Shown in pieces: positions 45,884 to 55,760 of a stretch of DNA of 64,000 nucleotides (position 1 is its first letter; each line of letters starts with the position of its first letter). The position numbers were made by a program, and so were the translations under genes. The stretch is from positions 1 through 64,000 of the forward strand of contig CAMYMH010000023.1 in assembly GCA_947259275.1 (NCBI GenBank), read 5' to 3'. The notes beneath the pieces are model-generated. The model saw nothing but the letters and a program-made list of their open reading frames with translations, was not told the DNA's origin and did no database searches. The DNA comes from an uncultured Acidimicrobiaceae bacterium (lineage in GTDB: Bacteria > Actinomycetota > Acidimicrobiia > Spongiisociales > SHLN01).

Positions 45884-46408
45884 GTGAAAGCATTAACCGA
45901 CCTGATTCGCGACATCCCGGATTTTCCCGAGCCGGGGATCATGTTCAAGGACATCACCCCGCTGCTCGCCGACCACAACGGTCTCCAAATTGCGGTCGGT
46001 GCTCTCACCGAGCACTATCGGGAAGCTGACGTCACCCTGGTGGCCGGGATCGAATCTCGGGGTTTCATATTCGCCACCCCGATTGCCCTCACCCTGGGAG
46101 CGGGCTTCGTACCGATCCGCAAACCCGGCAAACTGCCCTACGACGTGGTGCGGGAAGAGTACGAGCTCGAATACGGCACGGATTCGCTCGAGATCCATCG
46201 CGATGCCGTCAAGAAAGGCGATCGGATCGTCATCATCGACGATGTGCTGGCGACGGGCGGCACCGCCATAACCGCGGCCAAACTCGTCGAGCACCTCGGT
46301 GCCACCGTGGTGGGTATCGGCGTGATGGTGGAGCTGGAGTACCTCGGGGGTCGCCAGCGGCTGGACGGGTATGAGCTCATCTCGCTCGTTCAATATGAGA
46401 ACCCCTGA
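45884..46408 (+). CDS. apt: adenine phosphoribosyltransferase
   Basis: 174 residues from GTG. Type I PRTase with IMFKDITPLLAD, GIESRGFIFATPIAL, RKPGKLPYDVVREEY and the PRPP loop IVIIDDVLATGGTAITA. Salvages adenine to AMP. The secF-apt-rel order is conserved in actinobacteria. Overlaps rel by 14-38 bases depending on the rel start. Confidence 0.94.
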   Translation: MKALTDLIRDIPDFPEPGIMFKDITPLLADHNGLQIAVGALTEHYREADVTLVAGIESRGFIFATPIALTLGAGFVPIRKPGKLPYDVVREEYELEYGTDSLEIHRDAVKKGDRIVIIDDVLATGGTAITAAKLVEHLGATVVGIGVMVELEYLGGRQRLDGYELISLVQYENP

Positions 46409-48575
46409 GCCGGCCGCCACACCCCGTCAGGCATTCGATGGTGTCGTCGAGGCCTATCTCGACCTGCACCCGGAGGCAACCACCGACATGCTGGAACGGG
46501 CCTTTGAGCTCGCCGACCGGCTCCACGGCGGGCAGATCCGCAAAACCGGTGAGCCGTTCATCTTCCACCCGCTGGCGGTCACGCAGTTGCTGGCCGACTA
46601 CGGTCTCGATGAGGCAACGCTGGCCGCCGGCCTCCTGCACGACACCGTCGAAGACACGGAGATCAGTCTCGACCGGCTCCGCAAAGACTTCGGGAATGAG
46701 GTTGCCGACCTCATCGATGGAGTAACCAAGCTGGATCGGGTGGAGTTCGAGGACCGGGACGAGGCACAAGCGGCCACCATTCGCAAGATGGTCATTGCGA
46801 TGGCCGAGGACGTGCGAGTCCTGGTCATCAAGCTGGCCGATCGCTTACACAACATCCGGACGCTCGGTCCGTTCGATCCCGACAAGCAACAGCGGATCGC
46901 CCAGGAGACGGTTGAGGTGTATGCGCCGCTCGCCCATCGCCTCGGAATGCAGGAGATCAAGCACGAGATGGAGGACAGCTGTTTTGCGATTCTCCATCCC
47001 CGGCGCAACCAGGAGATCCGCGAGCTGCTCGCCAAGCGGGCCCCGGCGCGGGAGGGTGTCATCGAGGCCGCCACCCGCGAGGTATCGGCCGCGCTCGGCA
47101 ACGCCAAGGTGAAGGCCGAAGTGACGGGCCGCCCCAAGCATCCCTACTCCATCTATCGCAAGATGATCGAGACCGGCTATCCCTTCGAGGAGCTCCACGA
47201 CCTGATCGGGATCCGGATCATCACCGAGGACATCACCGACTGCTACGGGGCATTGGGTGTGGTACACACCCTGTGGCCGCCGGTCCACGGCCGGTTCAAG
47301 GACTACATCGCCACTCCCAAGTTCAACTTGTATCAGAGCCTTCATACCACCGTCCTCGGCCCGGCAGGAAAGCCGTTGGAAGTCCAAATTCGTACCCGGG
47401 ACATGCATGCTCGAGCCGAACGAGGCGTCGCCGCCCACTGGGGCTACAAGGAGGGCGCCGCCCCCGGTGACCTGGCTTGGATGGCGGACATTCACTTCCT
47501 GCGCGACACCTTCGCCGATCCCGAGGAGTTCCTGGCCGGACTCAAGATCGACCTCTATCGCGACGAGGTGTTCGCGGTTACCCCCAAGGGCAAGGTCGTC
47601 ACCCTCCCGAAAGGAGCGACTCCGGTCGACTTTGCCTATGCGATTCACACCGAAGTTGGTCACCGCTGCGTCGGGGCCAAAGTCAACGGCCGTCTGGTCG
47701 CGCTGAACACTCAGCTCAAGTCGGGTGACATAGTGGAGATCAGCACCTCGCGGTCACAGTCTGCCCATCCGAGCCGGGATTGGCTGAAGTTCGCCCAGAC
47801 CTCACGGGCGGCGGCCAAGATCCGCCAGTGGTTCAACCGGGAACGGCGCCAGGAGGCCCTCGCCAACGGCAAGAACGGGGTGCTCGGTGCCGTCGCCGCC
47901 GAGGGCCTCGGCCTCACCGGCGCCCGGCGGGATCGCCTGTTGGAGGAAGTTGGGCATGGCCTCAGCTACCAGGACCTCGAGTCCTTGTTTGTGGCGGTGG
48001 GAGAGGGCAACGTGTCGGCCAATTCGGTGGTCACCCGGCTGGTCCGGCTGGTGCGGCCGGATGAGCCGGCCGACGATGTTGCCGAGCTGCTTCCGGTACG
48101 GTCCCGCTCCGCGCAGCGACTCGCCCCCGACGTCGTCGTTGAAGGGGAAGAGGACCTGGCAGTTCGCATCGCCCGCTGCTGTGGGCCGGTCCCCGGCGAC
48201 GACATCGTCGGTTTTGTGACCGTCGGCGGCGGCGTGTCGGTCCACCGGGCCGACTGTACGAACGTCGGCGACCTGTCGGAGCGGTCTGAACGGATGATCG
48301 ATGTTGCCTGGTCACAGGCCCGCGGAGCCAGCTTCTCGGTGTGGATACAGGTGGAGGCTCTCGATCGCCCCGGGCTATTGCGGGACGTGACCTCGGTCCT
48401 GTCCGACCTGGGAGCCAACATTCTCGCCTCGTCCTCGGTGGTTGCGGGTGATCGCACGGCCACGCTTCGCTACGAGTCCGAATTCTCCGATCCGAGTCAG
48501 TTGGAGCGGGCGATAACCGAACTCCGGGACCTCGAAGGTATCTACGACGCCTTCCGGTTGATGACCACCGACTAG
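46395..48575 (+). CDS. rel: bifunctional (p)ppGpp synthetase/hydrolase
   Basis: 726 residues from ATG 46395; ATG 46371 would add eight. HD hydrolase domain (HGGQIRKTGEPFIFHPLAVT, LLHDTVEDTEIS), RelA_SpoT synthetase (PHPYSIYRK-like, LHDLIGIRIITEDITDCYGA, YQSLHTTVLGP), TGS (FAVTPKGKVVTLPKGATPVD) and C-terminal ACT domain (LDRPGLLRDVTSVLSDLGAN). Both catalytic halves look intact, so it should make and degrade (p)ppGpp in the stringent response. It ends 79 bases before the pilin genes. Confidence 0.94.
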   Translation: MRTPEPAATPRQAFDGVVEAYLDLHPEATTDMLERAFELADRLHGGQIRKTGEPFIFHPLAVTQLLADYGLDEATLAAGLLHDTVEDTEISLDRLRKDFGNEVADLIDGVTKLDRVEFEDRDEAQAATIRKMVIAMAEDVRVLVIKLADRLHNIRTLGPFDPDKQQRIAQETVEVYAPLAHRLGMQEIKHEMEDSCFAILHPRRNQEIRELLAKRAPAREGVIEAATREVSAALGNAKVKAEVTGRPKHPYSIYRKMIETGYPFEELHDLIGIRIITEDITDCYGALGVVHTLWPPVHGRFKDYIATPKFNLYQSLHTTVLGPAGKPLEVQIRTRDMHARAERGVAAHWGYKEGAAPGDLAWMADIHFLRDTFADPEEFLAGLKIDLYRDEVFAVTPKGKVVTLPKGATPVDFAYAIHTEVGHRCVGAKVNGRLVALNTQLKSGDIVEISTSRSQSAHPSRDWLKFAQTSRAAAKIRQWFNRERRQEALANGKNGVLGAVAAEGLGLTGARRDRLLEEVGHGLSYQDLESLFVAVGEGNVSANSVVTRLVRLVRPDEPADDVAELLPVRSRSAQRLAPDVVVEGEEDLAVRIARCCGPVPGDDIVGFVTVGGGVSVHRADCTNVGDLSERSERMIDVAWSQARGASFSVWIQVEALDRPGLLRDVTSVLSDLGANILASSSVVAGDRTATLRYESEFSDPSQLERAITELRDLEGIYDAFRLMTTD

Positions 48576-48654
48576 CCCCACGTACTAGTTATTCGGTCAG
48601 TGTTGTAGATAACGCCTTCATTCCCTTCACTTCTTTGCGCGCATCGCCGATGCA

Positions 48655-50043
48655 ATGGGCATGCATAGGTTCGACCGCCGCGACGGCGGTTTCACGCTCA
48701 TCGAGGCAGCAGTAGCACTGCTCATCGCCACCTTCATCTTCGTTGCGCTCGGCCAGACCATCTCGATGGCGTTGCGGGCAGCCGAGGAACGGCGCCTCGA
48801 GCAACAGGCCGCAGCCCTGACGGCGGAGGTGGCGGAGTCCATTCGCGACCTGACCTATGACGAGGTGGCACTGCTCCCATCAGCGTCCGATCCGACCCGG
48901 CTTCCGGGGTCGACTTTTGACCCCGGGACCGGTGCCGAGGTTGTCATCGAGGACGCCATCGCGGGTATCCCCAGTCAGGTCACCACCGAATCGTTCAACA
49001 CCATCACTTACACCCTCACTCGTTACGTCACCTGGGTGGACGATGATCCGCTCGACTCGTCGGCCGAGGACTACAAGCGTCTCACGGTGCAGGCCGAATG
49101 GACTTCCCGGGGTCAGACCCGGACGGAGGAGCTGGAAACACTCGTTGCCCTCGAGAAGGCCGAGGCGGGGGCTGCTAACCCGACCTACGGTGCTGCGTTC
49201 TCTCCAGCTTTTGACACCGGCTACGGCCAAGCGGGAACCGATATGGTCTTCACTCACACTGTCGCCAACATCGGCAACCGGGACGACTTCTTCGACGTCA
49301 CCGTGGTCAACGACGCCGGATGGCCGGTGGTCGTCAACGACCTTGCCACCGGCACCGCGCTTGTCGACTGGAGCGGCAATGGGACACCGGACACCGGGCT
49401 GTTGTTGCCGGCCCCCGATCCTGGATCCACCATCGACCTCGAGGTGATTGTCACGGTCCCGGCCGGCACTCCATTTGGGGAAGGCTCCCTCACTACGATC
49501 GAAGCTACCTCGGTACACGATCTCGATGCCTCCTCGTCCGCCAACGACACCAGCTACTCCACCGGTGCCTTCACTCCGGTCGGCGTCAAGCTCTATATGA
49601 AGGCGGGTATGGCACTCAACTCCATCGTCCCATCCGGGACTCCCAGCACGGTGGCGGGCCCCAGTGGCGCATCGGTTACCTGGTCCGGTATCGCCCCGGA
49701 GGCGCTCAACGTGGCATCGGATGGCACCCTCGAGGTCCATGTGTCCCGCCGCGGTACGTGCGCGGCAGGGGTGGTTGCGTTCGACGCCTCAGTCGGGAGT
49801 ACTGCCACCGGAACCTGGGCAACTGTCTCCTCAGGCGACATCCCCGTCTCAACCTGCGATCCAGTTCTCAGCACCGTCGTGCTGCCAATTGATGGAAACA
49901 CGTTCGCCGCCGGAGACACGCTGTTTGTGCAGATCGACATAACCAAGGTCAGCAGCGGGTCACCGTCCAAGCGAGGCCTGACGGTGGCGTTCGACGGTGT
50001 CGACTTCCAGTCCAACCTGGCGTTCAACGCGGTGCGGCCATGA
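48655..50043 (+). CDS. prepilin-like protein, PilV-type, with large ectodomain
   Basis: 462 residues. RRDGGFTLIEAAVALLIATF is a type III signal: prepilin peptidase would cut after Gly, leaving Phe1 and Glu5, followed by a hydrophobic helix. A helical spine leads to a beta-rich ectodomain (TDMVFTHTVANIGNRDDFFD, DLEVIVTVPAGTPFGEG) like Ig/DUF11 modules; the C-terminal part has a Cys pair. Likely a minor pilin or pseudopilin. First of three pilin-type genes set between rel and the MBL hydrolase, with a relatively AT-rich 79-base upstream spacer. Overlaps the next start by four bases. Confidence 0.82.
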   Translation: MGMHRFDRRDGGFTLIEAAVALLIATFIFVALGQTISMALRAAEERRLEQQAAALTAEVAESIRDLTYDEVALLPSASDPTRLPGSTFDPGTGAEVVIEDAIAGIPSQVTTESFNTITYTLTRYVTWVDDDPLDSSAEDYKRLTVQAEWTSRGQTRTEELETLVALEKAEAGAANPTYGAAFSPAFDTGYGQAGTDMVFTHTVANIGNRDDFFDVTVVNDAGWPVVVNDLATGTALVDWSGNGTPDTGLLLPAPDPGSTIDLEVIVTVPAGTPFGEGSLTTIEATSVHDLDASSSANDTSYSTGAFTPVGVKLYMKAGMALNSIVPSGTPSTVAGPSGASVTWSGIAPEALNVASDGTLEVHVSRRGTCAAGVVAFDASVGSTATGTWATVSSGDIPVSTCDPVLSTVVLPIDGNTFAAGDTLFVQIDITKVSSGSPSKRGLTVAFDGVDFQSNLAFNAVRP

Positions 50044-50603
50044 AGCGCCTGAGAATCCACGACGAAACCGGTATCACGATCGTTGAGCTGGCGATCTCCT
50101 CGTTCATCCTGCTGATCATCGGGGCAATCATGCTCACCGCCCTCATGATGGTCAGCCGGACGAACCAGGCAGTGGCTCAGGACACCGAATCTCTCACCAC
50201 AGCCCGAATCGCACGCCACCGCCTCGAGCAGGAGATCCGACAGGCGGATGAGGTGCTGGCCGCATCAAACGCCAATTCGATCGCCCTCTGGCTCGATGAA
50301 AACAATGACGACGTTCAGGACGCCGACGAGCTCATCACCTGGTCGTTCGAGGATCTGGACGGGGTTGCCGGAGGGAAGGCGCGTTTGATCCGAACTGTGG
50401 CCGACACGGCAATCGGTGATCGGATAGATGGCGAGCATTATCGATCGCCCGATGGTGGCGGATACAGCCCGTTCACCTACTCGGCGCCTCCGCCCGCTGC
50501 ACAACAAGTCACATTGACTCTGATTGTCGAGCCCGAGAACGATGGAAACGGCGGCTCGGCCGTCACCCTCAAGAGCACAGTTACCCCCAGAAACGTCAGC
50601 TGA
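50040..50603 (+). CDS. prepilin-like protein, PilW-type
   Basis: 187 residues. HDETGITIVELAISSFILLI gives a Gly-|-Ile prepilin site with Glu5, then a long helix (MLTALMMVSRTNQAVAQDTE) and a small ectodomain with LDENNDDVQDADELITWSFE. The position between PilV-like and PilX-like genes matches minor-pilin operons. Starts in a four-base overlap with the preceding gene. Confidence 0.8.
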   Translation: MKRLRIHDETGITIVELAISSFILLIIGAIMLTALMMVSRTNQAVAQDTESLTTARIARHRLEQEIRQADEVLAASNANSIALWLDENNDDVQDADELITWSFEDLDGVAGGKARLIRTVADTAIGDRIDGEHYRSPDGGGYSPFTYSAPPPAAQQVTLTLIVEPENDGNGGSAVTLKSTVTPRNVS

Positions 50604-50619
50604 TCCGAAAGGCACCCAG

Positions 50620-52017
50620 ATGAAGAAGATACACACGAGAGCCAGAGGGGGCCTCGCCCGTCGATTGATGGTTGAAGATGGTGGCGTGGCCATCATCACC
50701 GTCACGTTGGTGGGGGTAGTCGTTGCCGGTCTCGTTGCGGTGATGGCGGTCAACACGCTGCGCAACTATCGCGAAAGCCGTGAGGAGCGCCAGGCCGGCG
50801 AAGTATTGCTGCTGGCAGAAGCGGGCCTCGACGAAGCCATCTTCGAGCTGAATCAGGACAACGCCTTCGCCACCGTTGGAGCGATGCCGGCAGGCCTCGA
50901 TGCCGCAAGTGAAGAAGCGTGGGTGGTGGCCGAGGCCGCCGCCATGGCGACAATCACCGGCGAGAACGGTGAGTACGTCATTGTCAAGCCGGAGGGCACC
51001 GATGCGGTTTACTCGGTTGCGTACACTCCCGCCCGGGACGTCCCGAGCGCGCAGGTGCAGGTCCTCAAAGCCGATCTCTTTCTCGAGCCGCCGGAGCCGG
51101 GATCGCCGTTCCTGCCCAACCGTGGCTTCTCCTCAGCTGGGAACCTGACGATCGGTAATTCGGGATCAGCCGGTGTCTACGGCACCACCGGCGGCGTTCA
51201 CGCCAACGGCATCATCGCCCAGGGCGGCTCGGCCACCGTCGAGGGTTGTGCTACTGCCTACGGGGCCAATGACTTCGCGGCCGGGAACCCTCCCGGCTGT
51301 GGACCGGCCACTGGCTACTACGAGCCCATCCCCGACGTCGAGCCGATCTTGTTCCACTCATTGTCTATCTACGACTTGTGTGTCGAGGCTGGCGTAGGCG
51401 TCGTACGCGCCGGACCTGCCCACCCCGGCCCAGCCGCACCTGCCACCAACGGCCTGCCCTGCACCGGTGACAAGGTCGGCGCCCCCACCGACTTCGGCTG
51501 GCAACTCAAGCCGGCCGGCTGGGACTATCAGGGCGGCGCCGGAGTCTTCTATGTAAACGGCGGCGACGTCAACGTGGCGCGCGACTCGGGCACCGGAGCC
51601 AGCGGCGCCACCATTATTGCTGCGGCGACCAACGAAGACACGCTGACTTGCAACGAGGCGACCGGAGTCGGCTCGGTGACCGGCGGTGATATCGGCGTCG
51701 CGGGCGGGACGCAGCTGACTCCGCATCCCTCCGCGGGCGATCTCGCCCTCGTCGCCGGCCGTGACATTCGGGTGCGGGGTAACGCCGGTGTCTGGGGCGC
51801 ATTGCTCGCCCGTGAGCAGATCAGCCTGGGTGGAACGCCGGGTGCCAACAACGCTCTCATCGGAAGCTCGCCGTGTCACACGCCCGGTTCGCCGGTGGAC
51901 CGTAACGAGTTCTCGGGAGATGCCAACATCACCTACAACGGAGGTCTCGCTATCCCGAACTTCGGGGTGGTGAATCCGGTGTGGAACGTCCGCATCGACC
52001 GCTGGTCCGAGCTCTAG
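50620..52017 (+). CDS. PilX-like pilus assembly protein with extended ectodomain
   Basis: 465 residues from ATG 50620; the longer frame upstream overlaps the previous gene and is less likely. VEDGGVAIITVTLVGVVVAG resembles the PilX N-terminus (Gly-Val rather than the classical FTLIE), then NTLRNYRESREERQAGEVLL. The ectodomain is Gly/Ser/Asn-rich with repetitive beta-strand character (GNSGSAGVYGTTGGVHANGI and AGGTQLTPHPSAGDLALVAG). Probably the surface or tip part of the same fibre. A strong terminator follows. Confidence 0.78.
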   Translation: MKKIHTRARGGLARRLMVEDGGVAIITVTLVGVVVAGLVAVMAVNTLRNYRESREERQAGEVLLLAEAGLDEAIFELNQDNAFATVGAMPAGLDAASEEAWVVAEAAAMATITGENGEYVIVKPEGTDAVYSVAYTPARDVPSAQVQVLKADLFLEPPEPGSPFLPNRGFSSAGNLTIGNSGSAGVYGTTGGVHANGIIAQGGSATVEGCATAYGANDFAAGNPPGCGPATGYYEPIPDVEPILFHSLSIYDLCVEAGVGVVRAGPAHPGPAAPATNGLPCTGDKVGAPTDFGWQLKPAGWDYQGGAGVFYVNGGDVNVARDSGTGASGATIIAAATNEDTLTCNEATGVGSVTGGDIGVAGGTQLTPHPSAGDLALVAGRDIRVRGNAGVWGALLAREQISLGGTPGANNALIGSSPCHTPGSPVDRNEFSGDANITYNGGLAIPNFGVVNPVWNVRIDRWSEL

Positions 52018-52037
52018 GCCACCCACAACCCGCCAAC

Positions 52038-52068
52038 TCAGGAGCCCGGCGTGATGCCGGGCTCCTGA
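52038..52068 (+). terminator. strong hairpin terminator after the pilin genes
   Basis: TCAGGAGCCCGGC-GTGAT-GCCGGGCTCCTGA: thirteen-base perfect arms with a five-base loop, 21 bases after the PilX-like stop. No long U-tract follows, as is common in high-GC actinobacteria. It separates the pilin genes from the MBL-hisS-aspS group. Confidence 0.75.
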
Positions 52069-52090
52069 GCGTTCGGGGTACTCTGCCGGG

Positions 52091-52738
52091 ATGCTCATCG
52101 ACTCCCGCCAGCTGTGGCTGGCCGGCACCAATTGCTATGTGGTCGCCCCTGAAGCGGGCGGACCCGCGGTGGTGGTGGACGCCCCACCCGACCCGGCGGG
52201 TGTCGGCGAGCTGCTGCGGGTGCACGGCCTGACTCCCATCGCACTTCTCATCACCCACGCCCACATTGACCATCTCGGGGGTGCCGGGGCAGTCGCCAAA
52301 AGCCACGCGGTGAGCGCCTACCTCCACCCCGACGATACCTGGCTGGCCGAGTCACCCGAGGAGCAGTTGCAGAGCTTGTTCGGCATGGTGCCGCCGGGCG
52401 ACTATGCACCACCCGAGCGGTTCATCGATCTGGCAGACGGTGAGGAACTCGAGCTGGCGGCGAGCACGCTGAAGGTCATCCATACGCCGGGCCACACTCC
52501 GGGTCATTGCTGCTTCCTGCTGGCATCGGAGGGAATCCTGTTCTCCGGGGACCAGCTATTCGCCGGGTCGGTGGGGCGCACCGACCTTCCCGGGGGCGAC
52601 TGGGACACTCTCATCTCCTCGATGGAGAAGCAGGTGCTGTCGCTCGACGATGACATCGAGGTGCTTCCCGGCCACGGGCCCGCCACTACGATTGGCCGCG
52701 AACGCCGGACCAACCCCTTTCTGCAAGGCCTCGCATGA
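52091..52738 (+). CDS. metallo-beta-lactamase fold hydrolase, glyoxalase II-like
   Basis: 215 residues. NCYVVAPEAGGPAVVVDAPP, the metal motif ITHAHIDHLGG, HTPGHTPGHCCFLL, FSGDQLFAGSVGRTDLPGGD and VLPGHGPATT. This is the hydrolase usually found before hisS in actinobacteria, of hydroxyacylglutathione-hydrolase type; the thiol ester substrate here may involve mycothiol. ATGA overlap with hisS. Confidence 0.88.
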   Translation: MLIDSRQLWLAGTNCYVVAPEAGGPAVVVDAPPDPAGVGELLRVHGLTPIALLITHAHIDHLGGAGAVAKSHAVSAYLHPDDTWLAESPEEQLQSLFGMVPPGDYAPPERFIDLADGEELELAASTLKVIHTPGHTPGHCCFLLASEGILFSGDQLFAGSVGRTDLPGGDWDTLISSMEKQVLSLDDDIEVLPGHGPATTIGRERRTNPFLQGLA

Positions 52739-53979
52739 GCTTCCGCCCGCCCAAGGGCACCGACGATATCCTTCCGCCCGACTCGCGTCGGTGGCGGCGG
52801 GTGCTGCGGGCTTTCGACGATCTCGCCGAACGCTTCGGGTACGACCTCATCGTGTACCCGGTGTTCGACTCAACGGAGATATTCGCGCGCGGGGTAGGAG
52901 AGGGCACCGATGTCGTGCAGAAAGAGATGTACACGTTCAAGGATCGCGGTGGCCGATCGATCACTTTGCGGCCGGAGGCAACCGCGTCCGTGGTCCGGGC
53001 CTATCTCGCTTCCGGCAGCCAGATACCGATGAAGCTCGCCTACGCCGGTCCCATGTTCCGGTACGAGCGGCCCCAGGCCGGCCGTCGCCGGCAGTTCTGG
53101 CAGGTGGGTGTGGAGTACCTGGGCGAGGATTCACCCCAGGCCGACGTCGAGGTCATCGAGCTCGGGTATCGGTTCTACCAGACGATCGGGTTGGAGGGCC
53201 TCGAGGTCCAGGTCAACTCGCTCGGTGATCCGACCAGCCGAGCGGCCCACCGGGGAGCATTGACCGAGTTCCTCGAAGGAATCCGGTCCCATCTGAGTGA
53301 AGACAGTCGCACCCGGATCGAAACCAATCCGCTGCGGGTGCTCGACTCGAAGGAAGACCACAGCAAGCTGCAGGGAGCTCCCCTGCCGGCAGAGTTCCTC
53401 AGTGACGAGTCGGTCGAGCATTACGCCGCGGTCAAACAAGGCCTCCAGCAGGCGAGTATTCCCTTTGTCGAGAACCCCCGCCTGGTCAGGGGCCTCGACT
53501 ACTACACCCGCACCGTATTCGAGTACGTGGCCACTCGGCTCGACGTCGCTCAGAACGCCGTCGGCGGCGGCGGTCGGTACGACCAGCTGGCTGAGGTGCT
53601 CGGAGGCCGGCATGTTCCGGCGGTGGGTTTCAGTCTCGGGATCGACCGCATCGTCCTGGCGCTGGGTGAGGAGGCCGGACTTCGCCCTGCCCTCGATGCC
53701 TTCATCATCGTCGCAGACGAGCAGCGCCGCCAGGCTGCGGTCGGATTGGTGCGAGAACTCCGCGCGCGTCATCTGCGTGCCGACATGGAGCCGGGCCCGC
53801 GCTCGGTCAAGGCGCAGTTCAAGTCGGCCGACCGTCGTCAGGCGCTCTACGCCATTGTCGTGGGAGACGAGTGGGACGATGGAGAGGTGACGATTCGAGA
53901 CCTCGACAAAGGTGAAGAGGTTCGGGTGGCGCGCGAGCGGATCAGTACCTATCTTCGAATTGGGGGCGAGGCCGAATGA
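52735..53979 (+). CDS. hisS: histidyl-tRNA synthetase
   Basis: 414 residues, ATG in an ATGA overlap. PPKGTDDILPPDSRRWRRVL, motif 2 LRPEATASVVRAYLAS with FRYERPQAGRRRQFWQ, the histidine-binding GLDYYTRTVFEYVA, motif 3 GFSLGIDRIVLAL, and an anticodon domain (VADEQRRQAAVGLVREL). Charges tRNA-His. Coupled to aspS by another ATGA overlap. Confidence 0.95.
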   Translation: MSFRPPKGTDDILPPDSRRWRRVLRAFDDLAERFGYDLIVYPVFDSTEIFARGVGEGTDVVQKEMYTFKDRGGRSITLRPEATASVVRAYLASGSQIPMKLAYAGPMFRYERPQAGRRRQFWQVGVEYLGEDSPQADVEVIELGYRFYQTIGLEGLEVQVNSLGDPTSRAAHRGALTEFLEGIRSHLSEDSRTRIETNPLRVLDSKEDHSKLQGAPLPAEFLSDESVEHYAAVKQGLQQASIPFVENPRLVRGLDYYTRTVFEYVATRLDVAQNAVGGGGRYDQLAEVLGGRHVPAVGFSLGIDRIVLALGEEAGLRPALDAFIIVADEQRRQAAVGLVRELRARHLRADMEPGPRSVKAQFKSADRRQALYAIVVGDEWDDGEVTIRDLDKGEEVRVARERISTYLRIGGEAE

Positions 53980-55760
53980 CTTTCCGCGACACTGCCGCAG
54001 GCACTCTGACCACGGCCGACGCCGGGAGCACTGTGCAGCTGGCCGGATGGGCGAGCCGGATCCGCAACCAGGGTGGAGTCATGTTCATCGACCTGCGGGA
54101 TGCGTCCGGCGTGGTTCAGATCGTGATCGACCCGGGTGTTCACTCCGAGGCGGTGGACATCAGACGAGAGTTCTGCCTCTCGATCACCGGAGAGGTGGCG
54201 GTGCGGCCCGAAGGCAGCGAGAACCCGGATCTGCCAACGGGCGATATCGAGGTGACCGTTGCCGATCTCACCGTCCTCTCGTCGGCCAGAGCCCTGCCAT
54301 TTCAACTCGACGAGCGGACCGAGGTTGACGAGCTGGTTCGTCTCCAGTACCGGTACCTCGACCTGCGGCGTCCCCGCGTGGCCGCCAACCTCCGGGCCCG
54401 ATCGACCGCGATTGCCGCCATGCGCAGGGTGCTCAACCAAGCAGGCTTCCTGGATGTCGAAACCCCGACCCTCATCAAGTCGACCCCAGAGGGAGCCCGC
54501 GACGTCCTGGTACCGAGCCGCCTGCAAAAGGGCGACTTCTATGCCCTGCCCCAGAGCCCGCAGTTGTTCAAGCAGCTGCTGATGGTGGGCGGCATTGAGC
54601 GCTATTACCAGATCGCCCGCTGCTACCGCGACGAGGATTTTCGGTCCGATCGGCAGATCGAGTTCAGCCAGCTCGACATCGAAGGATCGTTCTGGGGCCG
54701 CGACGACGTGCTGGCCACCCTCGAGTCGGTCATGGTCGAGGTGGTGCGGGATGTGCGCAAGATCGAGCTGGAAACTCCCTTCCGGCGCCTTACCTATCAG
54801 GAGTCGATGGACCGCTACGGCACCGACAAGCCGGACCTGCGCTTCGAGATGCCGATCGCGGACCTCACCGGGCTGTTCGCCTCAACAGAGTTCAAGGCCT
54901 TCGCAGGAGCAGTTGAGGCGGGCGGTGTTATCCGTGGGCTGAATATCGGAGGCCAGGAGATGAGCCGCTCGGCGCTGGATGGGCTGGTCGACGACGCCAA
55001 AGACGCCGGTGCCGGGGGGCTGGTGTGGATGGTGGTGGAGGATGAGGGCGGCCTCCGGTCGCCGGTCGCCAAGTTCCTCTCCGAGGCCGAGCTGGCCGGG
55101 GTCCGGTCCGCGCTCGAGGGAGCAGCCGGAGACCATCTGCTGATCGTGGCCGATCGGACCCGGGTAGCGGCCGACGTTCTGGGACGATTCCGAGTGCGCT
55201 TCGGCGCCCCGGAGGGCCACGATGAGCTCAACTTCGTCTGGATCACGGATTTCCCAGTGTTCGAGGAGACGGCCGGTGGCGATCTGGTGGCCGCCCACCA
55301 TCCGTTCAGTGCTCCGGTCGATGTCGATGAGATGGCCACCAGCCCGGCGACCGCCATTGCCCAGGCCTACGATCTCGTGCTGAACGGCTCCGAGCTGGGA
55401 TCCGGGAGCGTGCGAATCCATGATCCGGAGACCCAGCAGAAGGTATTCGAGATCCTCGGTATCAGCGCCGAGGAGGCCGAGCGGCGCTTCGGCTGGTTCG
55501 TCGAAGCGCTCGGCTACGGCACCCCACCCCATGCAGGCTTCGCGGTCGGCATTGCCCGTCTGGTCAGCATTCTGCAGCACGAGCCCAACATCCGGGAGGT
55601 GATCCCGTTTCCGAAGACGCAGACCGGGGTGGACCCGCTCACCGGCTCGCCGTCTCCGGTCGACGATTACCAGCTCGCCGAGCTGGGGATCGACTTGCGC
55701 CCGGAGGTACGGGCAGCCCGGGCCGAGGCGGCGGAAGGAGAGCCGCCGCCGGGCGCCTGA
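53976..55760 (+). CDS. aspS: aspartyl-tRNA synthetase
   Basis: 594 residues of bacterial type: OB-fold (GWASRIRNQGGVMFIDLRDA), class II core with FLDVETPTLIKSTPEGARD, QSPQLFKQLLMVGG, YRDEDFRSDRQIEFSQLDIE, the GAD insertion (residues about 290-420) and motif 3 GFAVGIARLVSILQH. Whether it is discriminating or also charges tRNA-Asn is not settled here; no gatCAB genes are in view. It overlaps rarA by one base. Confidence 0.94.
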   Translation: MTFRDTAAGTLTTADAGSTVQLAGWASRIRNQGGVMFIDLRDASGVVQIVIDPGVHSEAVDIRREFCLSITGEVAVRPEGSENPDLPTGDIEVTVADLTVLSSARALPFQLDERTEVDELVRLQYRYLDLRRPRVAANLRARSTAIAAMRRVLNQAGFLDVETPTLIKSTPEGARDVLVPSRLQKGDFYALPQSPQLFKQLLMVGGIERYYQIARCYRDEDFRSDRQIEFSQLDIEGSFWGRDDVLATLESVMVEVVRDVRKIELETPFRRLTYQESMDRYGTDKPDLRFEMPIADLTGLFASTEFKAFAGAVEAGGVIRGLNIGGQEMSRSALDGLVDDAKDAGAGGLVWMVVEDEGGLRSPVAKFLSEAELAGVRSALEGAAGDHLLIVADRTRVAADVLGRFRVRFGAPEGHDELNFVWITDFPVFEETAGGDLVAAHHPFSAPVDVDEMATSPATAIAQAYDLVLNGSELGSGSVRIHDPETQQKVFEILGISAEEAERRFGWFVEALGYGTPPHAGFAVGIARLVSILQHEPNIREVIPFPKTQTGVDPLTGSPSPVDDYQLAELGIDLRPEVRAARAEAAEGEPPPGA

